NCBI RefSeq assembly: GCF_014874095.1 | Contig: NZ_JADBEB010000001.1 | Coordinates: 6,758,001-6,822,000 of the forward strand | DNA: 64,000 nucleotides | Direction: 5' to 3' | Source of the DNA: Plantactinospora soyae | GTDB taxonomy: Bacteria; Actinomycetota; Actinomycetes; Mycobacteriales; Micromonosporaceae | Shown here: one piece after another, positions 1 to 10,786 of the stretch | How positions within the stretch are numbered: the stretch's first letter is position 1 | How the letters are laid out: each line of letters starts with the position of its first letter | Notes under the pieces: generated by a model | The model's input: only the letters and a program-made list of their open reading frames with translations | What the model was told of the DNA's origin: nothing | The model's database searches: none | Position numbers and translations under genes: made by a program

Positions 1-707
1 GTCGCCGCCGCCAGCTCGCGCAGTGAGCCGTACTCCCCGGCGAGCACCGTCTCGTTGATCCGGCGGATCTGGTCGACCAGGTCGTCGAGCAGTCGGGCCA
101 GCCCGCCGGGCCCGACGAAGGTCAGCAGGCCGGCCGTGGAGAGCGGGGCGAACCCGGCGAGCCCGCCGCCGAGGTGCTCCGGGTCGTAGCCGACCAGCCG
201 GACCGCGCCGGGGGCGGCGCGGCCGATGGCGCGGAGCAGCAGGGCGGCGACGACCGCGTCGCAGCCCGCCCGGTCGGCCCCGGACAGGTGGACGTGACCC
301 GCGTCGAGCAGCGGCACGAGCGCCGGCACGGGGACGCTGTCGGGCAGGCGTACCGTGCCGATCCGCAGCGGCCCGGGAGCCTCGCCCCGGACGACCGGGG
401 TGGGTTGCCAGCCGGGCCAGTCCGCTCCGGCGGCACCGGGGGCCTCCCGCTCCGCGGCCTGGGCGGCCCGGTCGGCGAGGCCGGCGATCCGGTCGCCGTA
501 CCGGTCGGCGAGGTCGGTGATCCGCTGGTCCCGTTCCGCGCCGACCCGGGCCGGGACCCGCCCGGCGGCGTCCCGGGTACGGCGTAGCCGGTCCTGCGCG
601 GCGCCGAGTTCGGACCGGGCCGCCGTGAGCCGGGCCCGGGACGCGCCAAGGGCGTGCGACAACATGGTGCGGACCCGGGTGACCAGCTGGGTCCGGAGGT
701 CAGGCAT
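1..707 (-). CDS. FtsK/SpoIIIE-like ATPase, N-terminal part (runs off the window)
   Basis: The first 235 residues of a larger protein are visible; the gene continues beyond base 1. Residues about 10-95 are rich in Ala, Arg, Glu and Asp and look coiled-coil. They are followed by a beta-rich segment resembling the N-terminal domain of actinobacterial FtsK/SpoIIIE-type ATPases (IGTVRLPD, VRLVGYDPEHLG, then a helix with LLDDLVDQIRRINE). The Walker motifs would lie outside the window, so the ATPase call rests on overall resemblance. The ATG overlaps the stop of the upstream gene by 8 bases, which implies translational coupling in one operon with the two small helical proteins. If the family is right, the product would be a membrane- or DNA-associated pump, but the substrate is unknown. 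Moderate confidence. Confidence 0.55.
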   Translation of the reverse strand, partial: MPDLRTQLVTRVRTMLSHALGASRARLTAARSELGAAQDRLRRTRDAAGRVPARVGAERDQRITDLADRYGDRIAGLADRAAQAAEREAPGAAGADWPGWQPTPVVRGEAPGPLRIGTVRLPDSVPVPALVPLLDAGHVHLSGADRAGCDAVVAALLLRAIGRAAPGAVRLVGYDPEHLGGGLAGFAPLSTAGLLTFVGPGGLARLLDDLVDQIRRINETVLAGEYGSLRELAAA

Positions 708-1566
708 GGGTGTCCCGGGGGGCACGGGCGGTGACCGGTCGCTGGTCGACGCCGAGCCGGCGCATGAGCAGACCGGTGAGTACGCCGGCCGCCACCGCCG
801 GGTCGGCCGGATGCGGCTGCTCCACCGGATCCTTCGGCGGTGGCATCCGGCAGACCCGACTGAGCAACGTGTCGAGCACTCCCGGCGGCAGGTTCGGCAC
901 GAGGTCCTGCACCTGCCCGGTGACCTCGCGGCGCAGCCGGGGCAGGTCCGCCGCCCGGGGCGGGTGGCCGAGCAGTTCGGTGGCCAGGTCGCGCAGCACC
1001 GGCGGGGCCACCGAGGCCAGTCCGAGCCCGATGTTGGCCTCCACGCCCCGCAGTTCGGTGTGCAGCCGACCGTGGTCGCCGGAGCGGACGTCACTGGTCA
1101 CCCGGCGCAGCAGCTCCTCCGCATCGGTGATCTCCTGGTCCGGCTTGGCGGCCGGGGTGCCGTGCCGGCCGAACAACTCGGCGACCCGGACCGACCACCA
1201 GCCGCCGGTCGGCGCCGGCACACCACGCCGGACGGGCCCGGTGGGCTTGTCCGCGACCGGGCCGCCGGGTCCGGCGGGCGGCCGGCCGGGCGTGGGACCG
1301 GGGGCGCCGTCGCGGGCCAGGCCGATCGCGGCCAGGTACGTCGCAAGCTGGTCCTGGGCGAGCCGCAGCGCGGAACCGGCGGTCTCCGCGTGTTCGGTGG
1401 CGGCGGACAACTCGGGTACGCCCATCGGGTCGGACGACTCCTGCCGGACCCACCGGAGCCGCTCGGAGGCGAGCTTGAGGTGGTCGAGCGCCTTTATCAC
1501 CAGGTCGACGGGCAGCTCGTCGGACGTCGCCCGTACCTGGGCTCCGAGTTCCTCGATGATGGACAT
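700..1566 (-). CDS. Hypothetical protein, helical N-terminus, partner of FtsK-like ATPase
   Basis: A 288-residue protein of no family I recognise. Residues 1-95 are strongly helical and charged (start MSIIEELGAQVRAT). A Pro/Gly linker follows at about 98-125, then a second, mostly helical domain. No signal peptide, membrane segment or catalytic motif is visible. It sits 6 bases after the small helical gene upstream and overlaps the FtsK-like gene downstream by 8 bases, so the three are almost certainly co-transcribed and co-translated. The tight coupling suggests the product works in the same complex as the ATPase, as an adaptor or structural subunit; that is inference from context only. Confidence 0.7.
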   Translation of the reverse strand: MSIIEELGAQVRATSDELPVDLVIKALDHLKLASERLRWVRQESSDPMGVPELSAATEHAETAGSALRLAQDQLATYLAAIGLARDGAPGPTPGRPPAGPGGPVADKPTGPVRRGVPAPTGGWWSVRVAELFGRHGTPAAKPDQEITDAEELLRRVTSDVRSGDHGRLHTELRGVEANIGLGLASVAPPVLRDLATELLGHPPRAADLPRLRREVTGQVQDLVPNLPPGVLDTLLSRVCRMPPPKDPVEQPHPADPAVAAGVLTGLLMRRLGVDQRPVTARAPRDTHA

Positions 1567-1572
1567 CCGTCG

Positions 1573-1833
1573 TCAGAGCGTCGACACGTAGAGCTGGGCG
1601 TGCTCGACGGCGGCGAGCGTCGCGGCGAGGCACTCCTCCAGTTCCTGGGCGGCCTGGGACAGCGACGCCTGCGCGGCGTCCACCGTGGAGTGTCCACTGC
1701 CCTCAAGGGCGCCGGCCAGGGTCTGCTGCGCCTCGGCCAGCTTGTCGCTGGCGGCCTGCACCGCAGCCTGGCCGTCGCCGATCTGCTGCAGTGCGGCATC
1801 GATGGCCGCTTTCAGCTCGGCAACGCTCGCCAC
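1573..1833 (-). CDS. Small all-helical protein (86 aa), first gene of FtsK-like operon
   Basis: An 86-residue protein built almost wholly of Ala, Gln, Glu and Leu in heptad-like spacing, predicted as two long helices broken near residue 48 (GSGH). The GTG start is set by an AGGAGG ribosome binding site 7 bases upstream. Size and helical-hairpin layout recall WXG100/ESAT-6-like proteins, which are often encoded beside FtsK-type ATPases, but there is no WxG motif at the turn and no YxxxD/E tail that I can see, so I do not assign that family. Could equally be a coiled-coil scaffold. Confidence 0.7.
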   Translation of the reverse strand: MASVAELKAAIDAALQQIGDGQAAVQAASDKLAEAQQTLAGALEGSGHSTVDAAQASLSQAAQELEECLAATLAAVEHAQLYVSTL

Positions 1834-1859
1834 GGCGAAACCTCCTGGGGGCGGGGAGG

Positions 1860-1876
1860 GCTCTTATTAGAGCTTA
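1860..1876 (-). promoter_or_regulatory. Probable promoter and short 5'-UTR hairpin for the FtsK-like operon
   Basis: A TAAGCT box lies on the minus strand at 1876-1871, 38 bases before the GTG. It overlaps a perfect 5-bp inverted repeat (GCTCT/AGAGC, 1860-1873) that would lie at or near the 5' end of the transcript. No convincing -35 is visible. The surrounding 1834-2068 gap is otherwise empty. Confidence 0.35.
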
Positions 1877-2068
1877 TCCCGATGAGCGGTTCTCAGGCCC
1901 CTGGGCGTTTACTGCCCGCCTGACCGTTCCCAGCTAGATCGGCCGGCGACGGCTGGACGCCGAGCGTCCTCCCACTTTGTGCCACCCTCCGACTACAGAG
2001 TCGGATCTCCGACAGTTCTCTGGCCGGAAGTCGGAAGCTGCGCTTCTTGGTGCAACTTCCAGCCGTTC

Positions 2069-2470
2069 TCAGTCGTTCGAGGCCGGCTCGACCGGCAGGG
2101 CCAACCAGCGCGGTCCGCGTACCTCGGTGCCGAGCGCGGTGACCCGGGCCCGCAACTCGCGGTCGGAGGTGACCACGACGCAGCTCCGCTCGGTGGCCTC
2201 CACCCGGACCAGGCCCACGATGGCGTCGTCGCCGGACCCCTCCGCCGCGACCACCCGGACCTCGTCGGTGCCCGCGACCCGCCGGGCGACCCCCTCCACC
2301 ACGAGCACCACCTCGACCGGCGGCGGCAGCCCGGGGAGGCCGCGCTGCCGCAGCGGCGCCAGCCGGTCGCGCAGCCGGGTCGTGGCCGCGGCCCGGTCCC
2401 GCCACCAGCCGTCCGGCTTCGATCCCACGACGTTGGCGGCGTCCACGACGAGGAGCGGCTCGGCTGTCAT
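2069..2470 (-). CDS. NYN/PIN-like domain RNA-binding nuclease (YacP-like)
   Basis: A 133-residue protein with the layout of the NYN/PIN-like nucleases: an N-terminal beta strand ending in VVDAANVVG with the first acidic residue, a central GSGDDAIVGLV acidic cluster, and a C-terminal VVTSDRELRARV strand-helix. These acidic residues bind metal in the family and cut RNA. The ATG at 2470 was chosen over an upstream in-frame ATG at 2512 because the domain begins six residues later and a CAGGCT box sits 6 bases upstream, fitting a leaderless start. It is divergent from the Clp gene. Cellular target unknown. Confidence 0.75.
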   Translation of the reverse strand: MTAEPLLVVDAANVVGSKPDGWWRDRAAATTRLRDRLAPLRQRGLPGLPPPVEVVLVVEGVARRVAGTDEVRVVAAEGSGDDAIVGLVRVEATERSCVVVTSDRELRARVTALGTEVRGPRWLALPVEPASND

Positions 2471-2639
2471 CCGCCCAGCCTGCCATCCCGACCCGCGCGT
2501 GATCGCCGCCACGCTGCCGTCGGACCGCTGTCGCGTCCGCCGGTCGCGGCGGCTCGCCCGCCGTTACGCCGCGTTTGTCGGGGCTTCCGCCGGGTAGCCC
2601 AGGTGACGCCAGTGCCCGCGCCCGTAAGGGGGACAAGAG

Positions 2640-5207
<2,568 letters not shown>

Positions 5208-5330
5208 GGTGCGGCGCCGGAACACCGGTCGGGGTGGGACGTCGGCGACGGCCGGGACGTCGTCGGCGGCAGCGGCCCGGAACCGGGTGCTGTCCGCCGG
5301 AGGCGGCCGGATCGAGGAGAGGAGTCCACC

Positions 5331-5501
5331 GTGAGTCAGCCCGAGGAGAACCGCGAGAAGAGCGCCAAGACCGACGCGGTACTGCGCCCGCCGTCCGTCG
5401 CGCCCAAGCCGGCTCCGCCCCCGTCGGCCCGGCGCGGACGGAAGAACACCGAGAACGAGCCGGCGCCCGCCGCGCCGCCATCGGAGGAGGAGGAAGGCTG
5501 A
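5331..5501 (+). CDS. Small disordered hypothetical protein (56 aa)
   Basis: A short frame starting GTG (MSQPEENREK...) with an AGGAGAGGAG ribosome binding site about 5 bases upstream. The 56-residue product is Pro-, Ala-, Glu- and Arg-rich, ends EEEEG, and is likely intrinsically disordered. Its TGA overlaps the ATG of the DUF3140 gene (TGATG, 1-base overlap), so the two are translationally coupled. No family recognised. Spacing, ribosome site and coupling support it as real, though it is too short for certainty. Confidence 0.6.
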   Translation: MSQPEENREKSAKTDAVLRPPSVAPKPAPPPSARRGRKNTENEPAPAAPPSEEEEG

Positions 5502-5881
5502 TGGCCCGGCAACAACGGGTGGAGCCGGAGGTCGAGCAGTTGTGGCAGGACTTCCACAGCCGCGTGAACGTCACCTCCGAGCAACTACGGAGCTGGCTGC
5601 TCACCCAGGGCTCCGGCGAGCAGGCGTTCGGGTCCGATCCGGATCTCGGGCTGCCCGAACCCGGGCGGCGGATCCTCGCCATCCTGGGCAAGCGCAAGGT
5701 CGACCTGACCGGCGACGACATCCAGGTCATGCGGGAGACCGTGAGCGAGATCGAGGATCTGGTCGAGACCCGTCCGTCCGGCGGCGTCACCGACGAGGAC
5801 TGGCGCCGGGCGCTGCTCGACCTCGGGCACGACCCGCTGATCGAGCCGAAGACCACCACGACCTACCGACGCCAGCCGTAG
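5501..5881 (+). CDS. DUF3140 domain protein
   Basis: A 126-residue cytoplasmic protein matching DUF3140: an opening LWQDFHSRVNVTSEQLRSWL block, a central GRRILAILGKRK-type basic segment, then a DDIQVMRETVSEIEDLV helix and a TDEDWRRALLDLGHDP C-terminus. The family is common in actinobacteria, often a DNA- or stress-associated small protein, but its biochemical role is not established. It starts at the ATG overlapping the stop of the small upstream gene and is followed by a strong convergent terminator. Probably transcribed with, or just after, the Clp ATPase gene. Confidence 0.8.
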   Translation: MARQQRVEPEVEQLWQDFHSRVNVTSEQLRSWLLTQGSGEQAFGSDPDLGLPEPGRRILAILGKRKVDLTGDDIQVMRETVSEIEDLVETRPSGGVTDEDWRRALLDLGHDPLIEPKTTTTYRRQP

Positions 5882-5895
5882 CCCGACACCGTGAA

Positions 5896-5925
5896 CGACC
5901 TCTCCGGCACCTGCCGGAGAGGTCG
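5896..5925. terminator. Perfect 14-bp hairpin between convergent genes
   Basis: Arms at 5896-5909 and 5912-5925 are perfectly complementary (CGACCTCTCCGGCA and its reverse complement), with CC between them. No U-tract follows, as is usual for high-GC actinomycete terminators. Its position between the DUF3140 stop and the convergent small gene suggests bidirectional termination. Confidence 0.8.
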
Positions 5926-5954
5926 TCGAGGCGTCGGCCTACGCGCCGATGGGC

Positions 5955-6191
5955 CTAAGCGCCGCCGATGGTGGACACCCCCAACCCGGCCGCCTCGGCC
6001 GCGTCGGCGCGCTCGGCACGCAGTGCCTCCTCCCGCGCCAGCAGGGCCGCGTACTCGGCAACGTCCTCCGGCGTGGGCAGCGCCGGAACCCGACGCAGGA
6101 AGGCCTCCACGTCACGGGAGGCGGCGGTGTGCGCGGCCGCGATCCGTCGTACGGTCTCCCGGTCGTCCTCGGGTGGGATGAGGTCGGTCAT
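5955..6191 (-). CDS. Small hypothetical protein (78 aa)
   Basis: A 78-residue, acidic, largely helical protein starting MTDLIPPEDDRE and ending in an Ala-rich tail. The upstream extension of the frame (to 6296) is Arg-rich and unlike protein, so I place the start at the ATG at 6191. No membrane segment, metal motif or known family. Codon usage (GC-rich third positions) fits a real gene. The gene is convergent with DUF3140 across the 5896-5925 hairpin. Function unknown. Confidence 0.6.
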   Translation of the reverse strand: MTDLIPPEDDRETVRRIAAAHTAASRDVEAFLRRVPALPTPEDVAEYAALLAREEALRAERADAAEAAGLGVSTIGGA

Positions 6192-6588
6192 GCCGTTACC
6201 GGTACCCGATCGCGGCCGGTTCGCACCGGTCCGGCCGAGGTACCTGGCCCCGGTGCGGTACCTGGCCCGGGCGCGGAGCCGGAAGGGCGCCAGCAAGGGC
6301 GGGATCGTGGTGGCCCGTGCGCCGTCCGGCCCGGAACCGGACGGCGCACGGTGGCCGGTGCCCCGCCGACCGGGGGTCAGACCGGCGCTGCCGAGGGCGA
6401 TCTGAAGGTCGCCACGGACACCGTCGGTTCTGGATCGGGTAGGACACGGTTAAGGTAACCGGCGACGATCGACCGAGCCAGATACCGCCTAGCTCATACC
6501 GCCAGCTGGCGGATCGCCACGCCCGGCAGTGGCGGCTGTCCGGTAGGGCCGCCACCGGATGACCCGTCGGCGTTCCGGACCGGCCGGT
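6192..6588. other. Intergenic stretch without a gene
   Basis: About 400 bases with no convincing frame. It holds a 12-base direct repeat GGTACCTGGCCC at 6239-6250 and 6257-6268 (18-base period) just upstream of the small minus-strand gene. It also holds an inverted repeat (GTGGCGGC 6529-6536 / GCCGCCAC 6548-6555) placed where a terminator for the LysR gene would be expected. Confidence 0.5.
6529..6555 (-). terminator. Possible terminator of the LysR gene
   Basis: An 8-bp perfect stem (6529-6536 with 6548-6555) around an 11-base loop, starting 33 bases after the LysR stop codon on the minus strand. GC-rich, without a U-tract. Confidence 0.45.
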
Positions 6589-7560
6589 TCAGGCGGCGGC
6601 CAGGTCCTGGGGACCGAAGTTGGGATTGCTGGCCAGCCAGGCCAGGTAGTGCGGGTTGCGGGACAGTGAGTCGGTGTACGCGGCGATGGCCTGTGCGAGT
6701 ACCCGGTCGGCGATCGCGGCCGCCGGTGCGTCCGGATGCCAGCCGAGCAGCAGCCGCCATCGCAGCGGTGTGTTCGCCAGCGGGCGGGTGACCAGGCCGG
6801 ACACCGGCCGGAAGGTCGCCTGAGCGAGGGCCACCGCCTCGCCCGCCTCGACCAGGTCGATACAGCTGCGGATGTCGGTCTCGTAGATCTTCCTCGGCGT
6901 GAACCCGGCTCGGGCACAGGCCGCGGCGAAGCAGTCGGCGAAGCACCCGTCGCCGGGGGCCGCCGCCCAGCGTTCCTCGCCCAGAGCGGCCAGGGGCACC
7001 TCGTCGTGGGCGGCCAGCGGATGCGCCTCGGGCAGGAGTACGAAGACCGCGTCGTTCGCCACCGCCCGCCAGGTGAGGCCGAACTCCGCCGACGGAGTGG
7101 CGTCGCCACAGACGCCCGATAGGACGTAGTCGAGTCGTCCACTGAGCACCATCTGGGCCAGCTCGTCGACCGACCAGGACGCGAAGGTGCTGATCTGCGC
7201 GTGCGGCTGGTCGGCGGCCAACCGGTGCACCAGCCCGCCGAGAATCGGGCTGTTCACCCCGCCGAACCGGAACCGGGTCAGCGCCGCGCCCGTACCCGCG
7301 AGTCGGGCGGCCTCGTCCTGCAGGCCCTTCATCGCGGGCAGCAGGACCCGGGCCCGGGCCAGCACCAGTTCGCCCAGCGCGGTGGGTCGGGCACCCCGGC
7401 GGTCCCGCTCGAACAGCGGTCCGCCGAGAGTGCGCTCGATGCGCTGGAGCTGTGCGGTGAGGGCGGGCTGCGCCAGCCCCAGGGTCGAGGCCGCCTTCGT
7501 CACGCTGCCCGTCTCCGCGATCGCGCAGACCACCTTCAGGTGCCGCAGCTCCAGGTTCAT
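6589..7560 (-). CDS. LysR-family transcriptional regulator
   Basis: A 323-residue regulator with a classic LysR N-terminal winged helix-turn-helix (residues 1-60: LRHLKVVCAIAETGSVTKAA, then LAQPALTAQLQRIE and GGPLFERDRRG). A periplasmic-binding-protein-like effector domain follows from about 90 to the C-terminus. LysR proteins usually act as tetramers that sense a small molecule and often control a divergent gene. Here the upstream neighbour (ThuA-like) is on the same strand and ends 94 bases away, so no classical divergent target is present and the regulon cannot be inferred. The ATG at 7560 is the expected family start. Confidence 0.9.
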   Translation of the reverse strand: MNLELRHLKVVCAIAETGSVTKAASTLGLAQPALTAQLQRIERTLGGPLFERDRRGARPTALGELVLARARVLLPAMKGLQDEAARLAGTGAALTRFRFGGVNSPILGGLVHRLAADQPHAQISTFASWSVDELAQMVLSGRLDYVLSGVCGDATPSAEFGLTWRAVANDAVFVLLPEAHPLAAHDEVPLAALGEERWAAAPGDGCFADCFAAACARAGFTPRKIYETDIRSCIDLVEAGEAVALAQATFRPVSGLVTRPLANTPLRWRLLLGWHPDAPAAAIADRVLAQAIAAYTDSLSRNPHYLAWLASNPNFGPQDLAAA

Positions 7561-7598
7561 AGCGTGACGGTAGGACCCGAAAGGGATTCACGGGAAGA

Positions 7599-7627
7599 CC
7601 TTTGGCTAGTGAAAGATCCCCCAAAGG
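7599..7627 (-). promoter_or_regulatory. Inverted repeat upstream of LysR gene, possible autoregulatory site
   Basis: CCTTTGG (7599-7605) and CCAAAGG (7621-7627) form a perfect 7-bp dyad with 15 bases between, 39-67 bases before the LysR start. The stretch is clearly less GC-rich than its surroundings, as expected for a promoter. LysR proteins commonly bind dyads of this kind upstream of their own gene. Confidence 0.45.
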
Positions 7628-7654
7628 AAACCCAAACTGCGACCGAACGGACAC

Positions 7655-8359
7655 CTATTTCTGACGTGCGGCCCAGAGCAGCCCTCGTTCGGTGATCGTC
7701 CGGATCGGCGGGAGCGTCAGGTCGTCGAGTTTGTGGCCGACCGTCGAGACGAATACCCGGCCCGCGCCCCACGATCTGGTCCAGACGGCGGGCAGGGTGA
7801 CGGGGTGCCGCCACGGCGTCATCGCGGGCGCCCCGTCCGCCCCCGGCGCGGTGTCCGGGTCCGGCCCCGGGTCGAACGTCACCGTCGCCAGTACGTCGTT
7901 GAGCGGGTCGGTCAGCACCCAGTACTTCTCGGTGTGCAGGGACACCGGACCGATCCCCCGGACGATCGGATGACCGGCCCGGTCCGGCAGCACCGTCAGC
8001 TCGTGGTCCACGAAGCCGGCCGGATGGTGCACGAACACCCCGCCGGTGAGCTGGTGGTAGGCGTTGTGGTGGAACGCGCCGACGATCCCGCCGTGCCAGC
8101 CGGCGAACCCGGTACCGGCGCGGACCGCCGCGATCAGTCCGGTCGCCTGTGCCTCGGTGACGGTCCCGATCGACCAGCACTGCACCACCAGGTCGGCGGC
8201 GGCCATCCGGTCCGGGTCGGCGTAGACCGCCAGATCGTCGTGGACCTCCACCGCGAAGCCCTGTCCACGCAGGAACGGGATGAACACCTCGGTCGCCGGC
8301 ACCGGAACGTGTCCGTCCCAGCCGCCCCGGACCACTATCGCGTCTCGCACCGCCACCAC
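7655..8359 (-). CDS. ThuA-like domain protein
   Basis: A 234-residue protein with the ThuA fold, a variant of the class I glutamine-amidotransferase fold. Features are VVRGGWDGH near the N-terminus, the DLVVQCWSIG strand, the GTGFAGWHGGI turn, then HHPAGFVDHELTV, HTEKYWVL and a C-terminal GRVFVSTVGHKLDD block. ThuA proteins act in trehalose or other sugar catabolism; the exact reaction is mostly unproven and the catalytic cysteine of true amidotransferases is absent. No sugar genes are adjacent, so the substrate cannot be inferred. The start could also be the GTG four codons in. Confidence 0.85.
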   Translation of the reverse strand: MVAVRDAIVVRGGWDGHVPVPATEVFIPFLRGQGFAVEVHDDLAVYADPDRMAAADLVVQCWSIGTVTEAQATGLIAAVRAGTGFAGWHGGIVGAFHHNAYHQLTGGVFVHHPAGFVDHELTVLPDRAGHPIVRGIGPVSLHTEKYWVLTDPLNDVLATVTFDPGPDPDTAPGADGAPAMTPWRHPVTLPAVWTRSWGAGRVFVSTVGHKLDDLTLPPIRTITERGLLWAARQK

Positions 8360-8481
8360 CCGTCCATCCGTCCACCGTCGTCCTCGGCCGGCCCGGCGCG
8401 TACCCGCGCCACGCCCCGGTACGCCGAGCGGCCCGACGCGGGTACGCGCCGGGCCGGCCGATCATGACATCCGCGCGGTGC

Positions 8482-9123
8482 TCACGTCGGCGGTGGCGGC
8501 GGGGTCAGGTCGTCGACGTACGTCGGGCGGCCGCTCACCGCGTCCCGGACCTTGTCGACCACGCCGAGGGCCGGCTCGACGACGCGGTTCCACGGCGGAG
8601 TGGCCGGGGCGGCCGGGTGTGGCCGGGTCGGTGCGGCCTCCTCGGCGATCTCCACCCGGTTGCCCAGCCGGATCAGCTCGGCGTCACTGGCCGCCGAGCG
8701 CAGGGCCGGGAAGATCTGGGTCGACGCCGTCTCGGTGTGCCGGAGCAGTTGACCGGCCACCTCACCGGCAAGCTGGTCGAACCGGGTCTCCGTCGGCGTG
8801 ACACTGGAGAGTTCCCGCAGCGTACGGAGCATCTGGTTGTCCGCGGCGATCTCCCGGTCGGCCAGCGGCCCACCGTCGGGCAGCGCACTACGCACGGTGG
8901 GGTAGAGGTACTGCTCCTCGCCGGACAGGTGCCGGGCGACCGTGGCGGTCAGCACTTCGGCGACCTGGCTGCGCCGCTCCGGCGCGACATCGTTGGTCAG
9001 CTCACCGCAGAGCGCGACGATCTGGTCGTGCTCCTCGGCGAGCAGCTCCACCATGCTGCGCCCGCCGGGCCGGTAGTCCTCGTCCTCACCGGTCGGGGGA
9101 AGCGGGGGCAGGGGCAGGGTCAC
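8482..9123 (-). CDS. Hemerythrin HHE-domain protein
   Basis: A 213-residue cytoplasmic protein with a hemerythrin-like four-helix bundle. Visible di-iron ligands include His32 (EEHDQIV), His65 and Glu69 (HLSGEEQYLYP) and the later RHTETASTQIFP helix. Such proteins bind oxygen, nitric oxide or iron, or sense redox state. The C-terminal 60 residues are a Pro-rich tail. The GTG start is chosen because an AAGGAGG ribosome site lies 6 bases upstream; a longer frame upstream is not credible. It is divergent from the M20 peptidase gene, and the shared 157-base gap should hold both promoters. Confidence 0.88.
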   Translation of the reverse strand: MTLPLPPLPPTGEDEDYRPGGRSMVELLAEEHDQIVALCGELTNDVAPERRSQVAEVLTATVARHLSGEEQYLYPTVRSALPDGGPLADREIAADNQMLRTLRELSSVTPTETRFDQLAGEVAGQLLRHTETASTQIFPALRSAASDAELIRLGNRVEIAEEAAPTRPHPAAPATPPWNRVVEPALGVVDKVRDAVSGRPTYVDDLTPPPPPT

Positions 9124-9280
9124 GGTTGGCCTCCTTACAGGCTGGTCCCGGATCCAACGCCGCTTCATCGACCGACGCTGCTCCGTGGACACCGCGCAGG
9201 TACCCCCGGTCGCGGACGGCGAAACCCGGACGGTGGGTCGGGCGGACACCCGGCGACGGCCGGCTGGTATGAAGAACCGC

Positions 9281-10609
9281 ATGAGTAGCCAGTCCGCGTC
9301 CGCCCACCCGAGCGCCACCGACGATGTCGTCGAGCTGTGCCGGGACCTGCTCCGCATCGACACCAGCAACACCGGGGACACCGAGACCAGCGCCGGCGAG
9401 CGGGTGGCCGCGGAGTACGTCGCGGAGAAGCTCGCCGAGGTGGGCGTCGAGTCGCACATCCGCGAGTCGGCGCCGGGCCGGACCAACCTGGTCGCCCGGA
9501 TTCCAGGTACCGATCCGGGCCGGGGGGCCCTGCTGGTGCACGGGCACCTGGACGTCGTACCCGCCGACGCCAGCGAATGGTCGGTGGACCCGTTCTCCGG
9601 CGAGATCTCCGACGGCTACCTCTGGGGCCGGGGCGCCATCGACATGAAGGACTTCGACGCGATGGTGCTCGCGGTGGTCCGGAACTGGCAGCGCACCGGG
9701 GTACGCCCACCCCGCGACCTGGTCCTCGCGTTCACCGCCGACGAGGAGGCCGGTGGCGAGTACGGCGCGCACTTCCTGGTCGACCAGCATGCCGACCTGC
9801 TCGACGGCTGCACCGAGGCGATCGGCGAAGTCGGCGGCTTCTCGTACTCGGTCAACTCCGATCTCCGGCTCTACCTGATCGAAACGGCCGAGAAGGGGCT
9901 CGAGTGGCTGCGGCTGCACGCCCGGGGCCGCCCCGGGCACGGGTCGATGGTGCACGACGACAACGCCGTCACCGCGCTCGCCGAGGCGGTCGCCCGGGTC
10001 GGCCGGCACCGGTTCCCGATCGTGCTGACGCCGACCGTCCAGGCGTTCCTGGAGCAGGTGTCGGAGGCACTCGGCATCGAACTCGACCCGACCGATCCGG
10101 AGCTGGCGATCGCCAAGCTCGGGCCGATCGCCAATCTGATCGGTGCGACGGTCCGCAACACCGCGAACCCCACCCGGCTGGCCGCCGGGTACAAGGACAA
10201 CGTGATCCCCAGCCGGGCCAGCGCCACCATCGACTGCCGGAGCCTGCCCGGCCAGGCCGAGATTTTTCTGGAGCAGTTGCGTGAGGTGGTCGGGCCGGAC
10301 ATCGAGATCGAGCACATCCAGCGGCAGCCGGCGCTCGAGACCAGTTTCGACGGCGACCTCGTGGCCGCGATGGGGGCGGCGCTGCGGGCCGAGGACCCGG
10401 GCGCCCGGCCGGTGCCGTACATGCTCTCCGGCGGTACCGACGCCAAGGCGTTCGCCAAGCTCGGCATCCGGTGTTTCGGCTTCGCGCCGTTGCGGCTGCC
10501 GGCCGATCTGAACTTCTCCGCGCTCTTCCATGGCATTGACGAGCGGGTGCCGGTCGACGGACTACAGTTCGGCGTGCGGGTGCTCGACCGGTTTCTGCGC
10601 CAGAGCTGA
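9281..10609 (+). CDS. M20-family metallopeptidase
   Basis: A 442-residue di-zinc amidohydrolase of the M20 family (dipeptidase/ArgE/DapE-like). Metal ligands are visible as HGHLDVVP (His89, Asp91), GRGAIDMKD (Asp121), the TADEEAG general base and ligand (Glu155, Glu156), and the late GGTDAKAF region. A dimerisation lid domain lies about 200-320. It probably hydrolyses a small peptide or N-acyl amino acid; the specificity cannot be read from sequence. The ATG at 9281 follows a TATGAA box by 7 bases, in line with the leaderless pattern; an ATG four codons upstream is the alternative. First gene of a block conserved in actinomycetes that leads to mshC. Confidence 0.9.
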   Translation: MSSQSASAHPSATDDVVELCRDLLRIDTSNTGDTETSAGERVAAEYVAEKLAEVGVESHIRESAPGRTNLVARIPGTDPGRGALLVHGHLDVVPADASEWSVDPFSGEISDGYLWGRGAIDMKDFDAMVLAVVRNWQRTGVRPPRDLVLAFTADEEAGGEYGAHFLVDQHADLLDGCTEAIGEVGGFSYSVNSDLRLYLIETAEKGLEWLRLHARGRPGHGSMVHDDNAVTALAEAVARVGRHRFPIVLTPTVQAFLEQVSEALGIELDPTDPELAIAKLGPIANLIGATVRNTANPTRLAAGYKDNVIPSRASATIDCRSLPGQAEIFLEQLREVVGPDIEIEHIQRQPALETSFDGDLVAAMGAALRAEDPGARPVPYMLSGGTDAKAFAKLGIRCFGFAPLRLPADLNFSALFHGIDERVPVDGLQFGVRVLDRFLRQS

Positions 10610-10786
10610 CCGCCCGTCCGGCTGGCACAGACGCCCGGCACCCACCTACCATCCTGGGCGATCCATCCACTTCCGGTTCAGCTACCTCCGGTCCACCCAT
10701 TTCGGCCCGCGTCGGAGTCGACGACCGCCCGCCGGGCGGTCGTCCGGCGGGCTGGTGAACACCGCATTGAAGGGAAAGGCCACACC

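Noticed and set aside
1573-1833. WXG100/ESAT-6 family assignment for the 86-aa protein
   Set aside because: Size and helix content fit, but the WxG turn and the secretion tail are not present.
355-1923. A 522-codon plus-strand frame over the FtsK-like operon
   Set aside because: Arg/Gly-rich shadow sequence with no family resemblance; the minus-strand genes have ribosome sites and coupled overlaps.
9086-10531. A 481-codon open frame antisense to the M20 peptidase
   Set aside because: It mirrors the peptidase codons, has no recognisable domain, and would overlap two well-supported genes.
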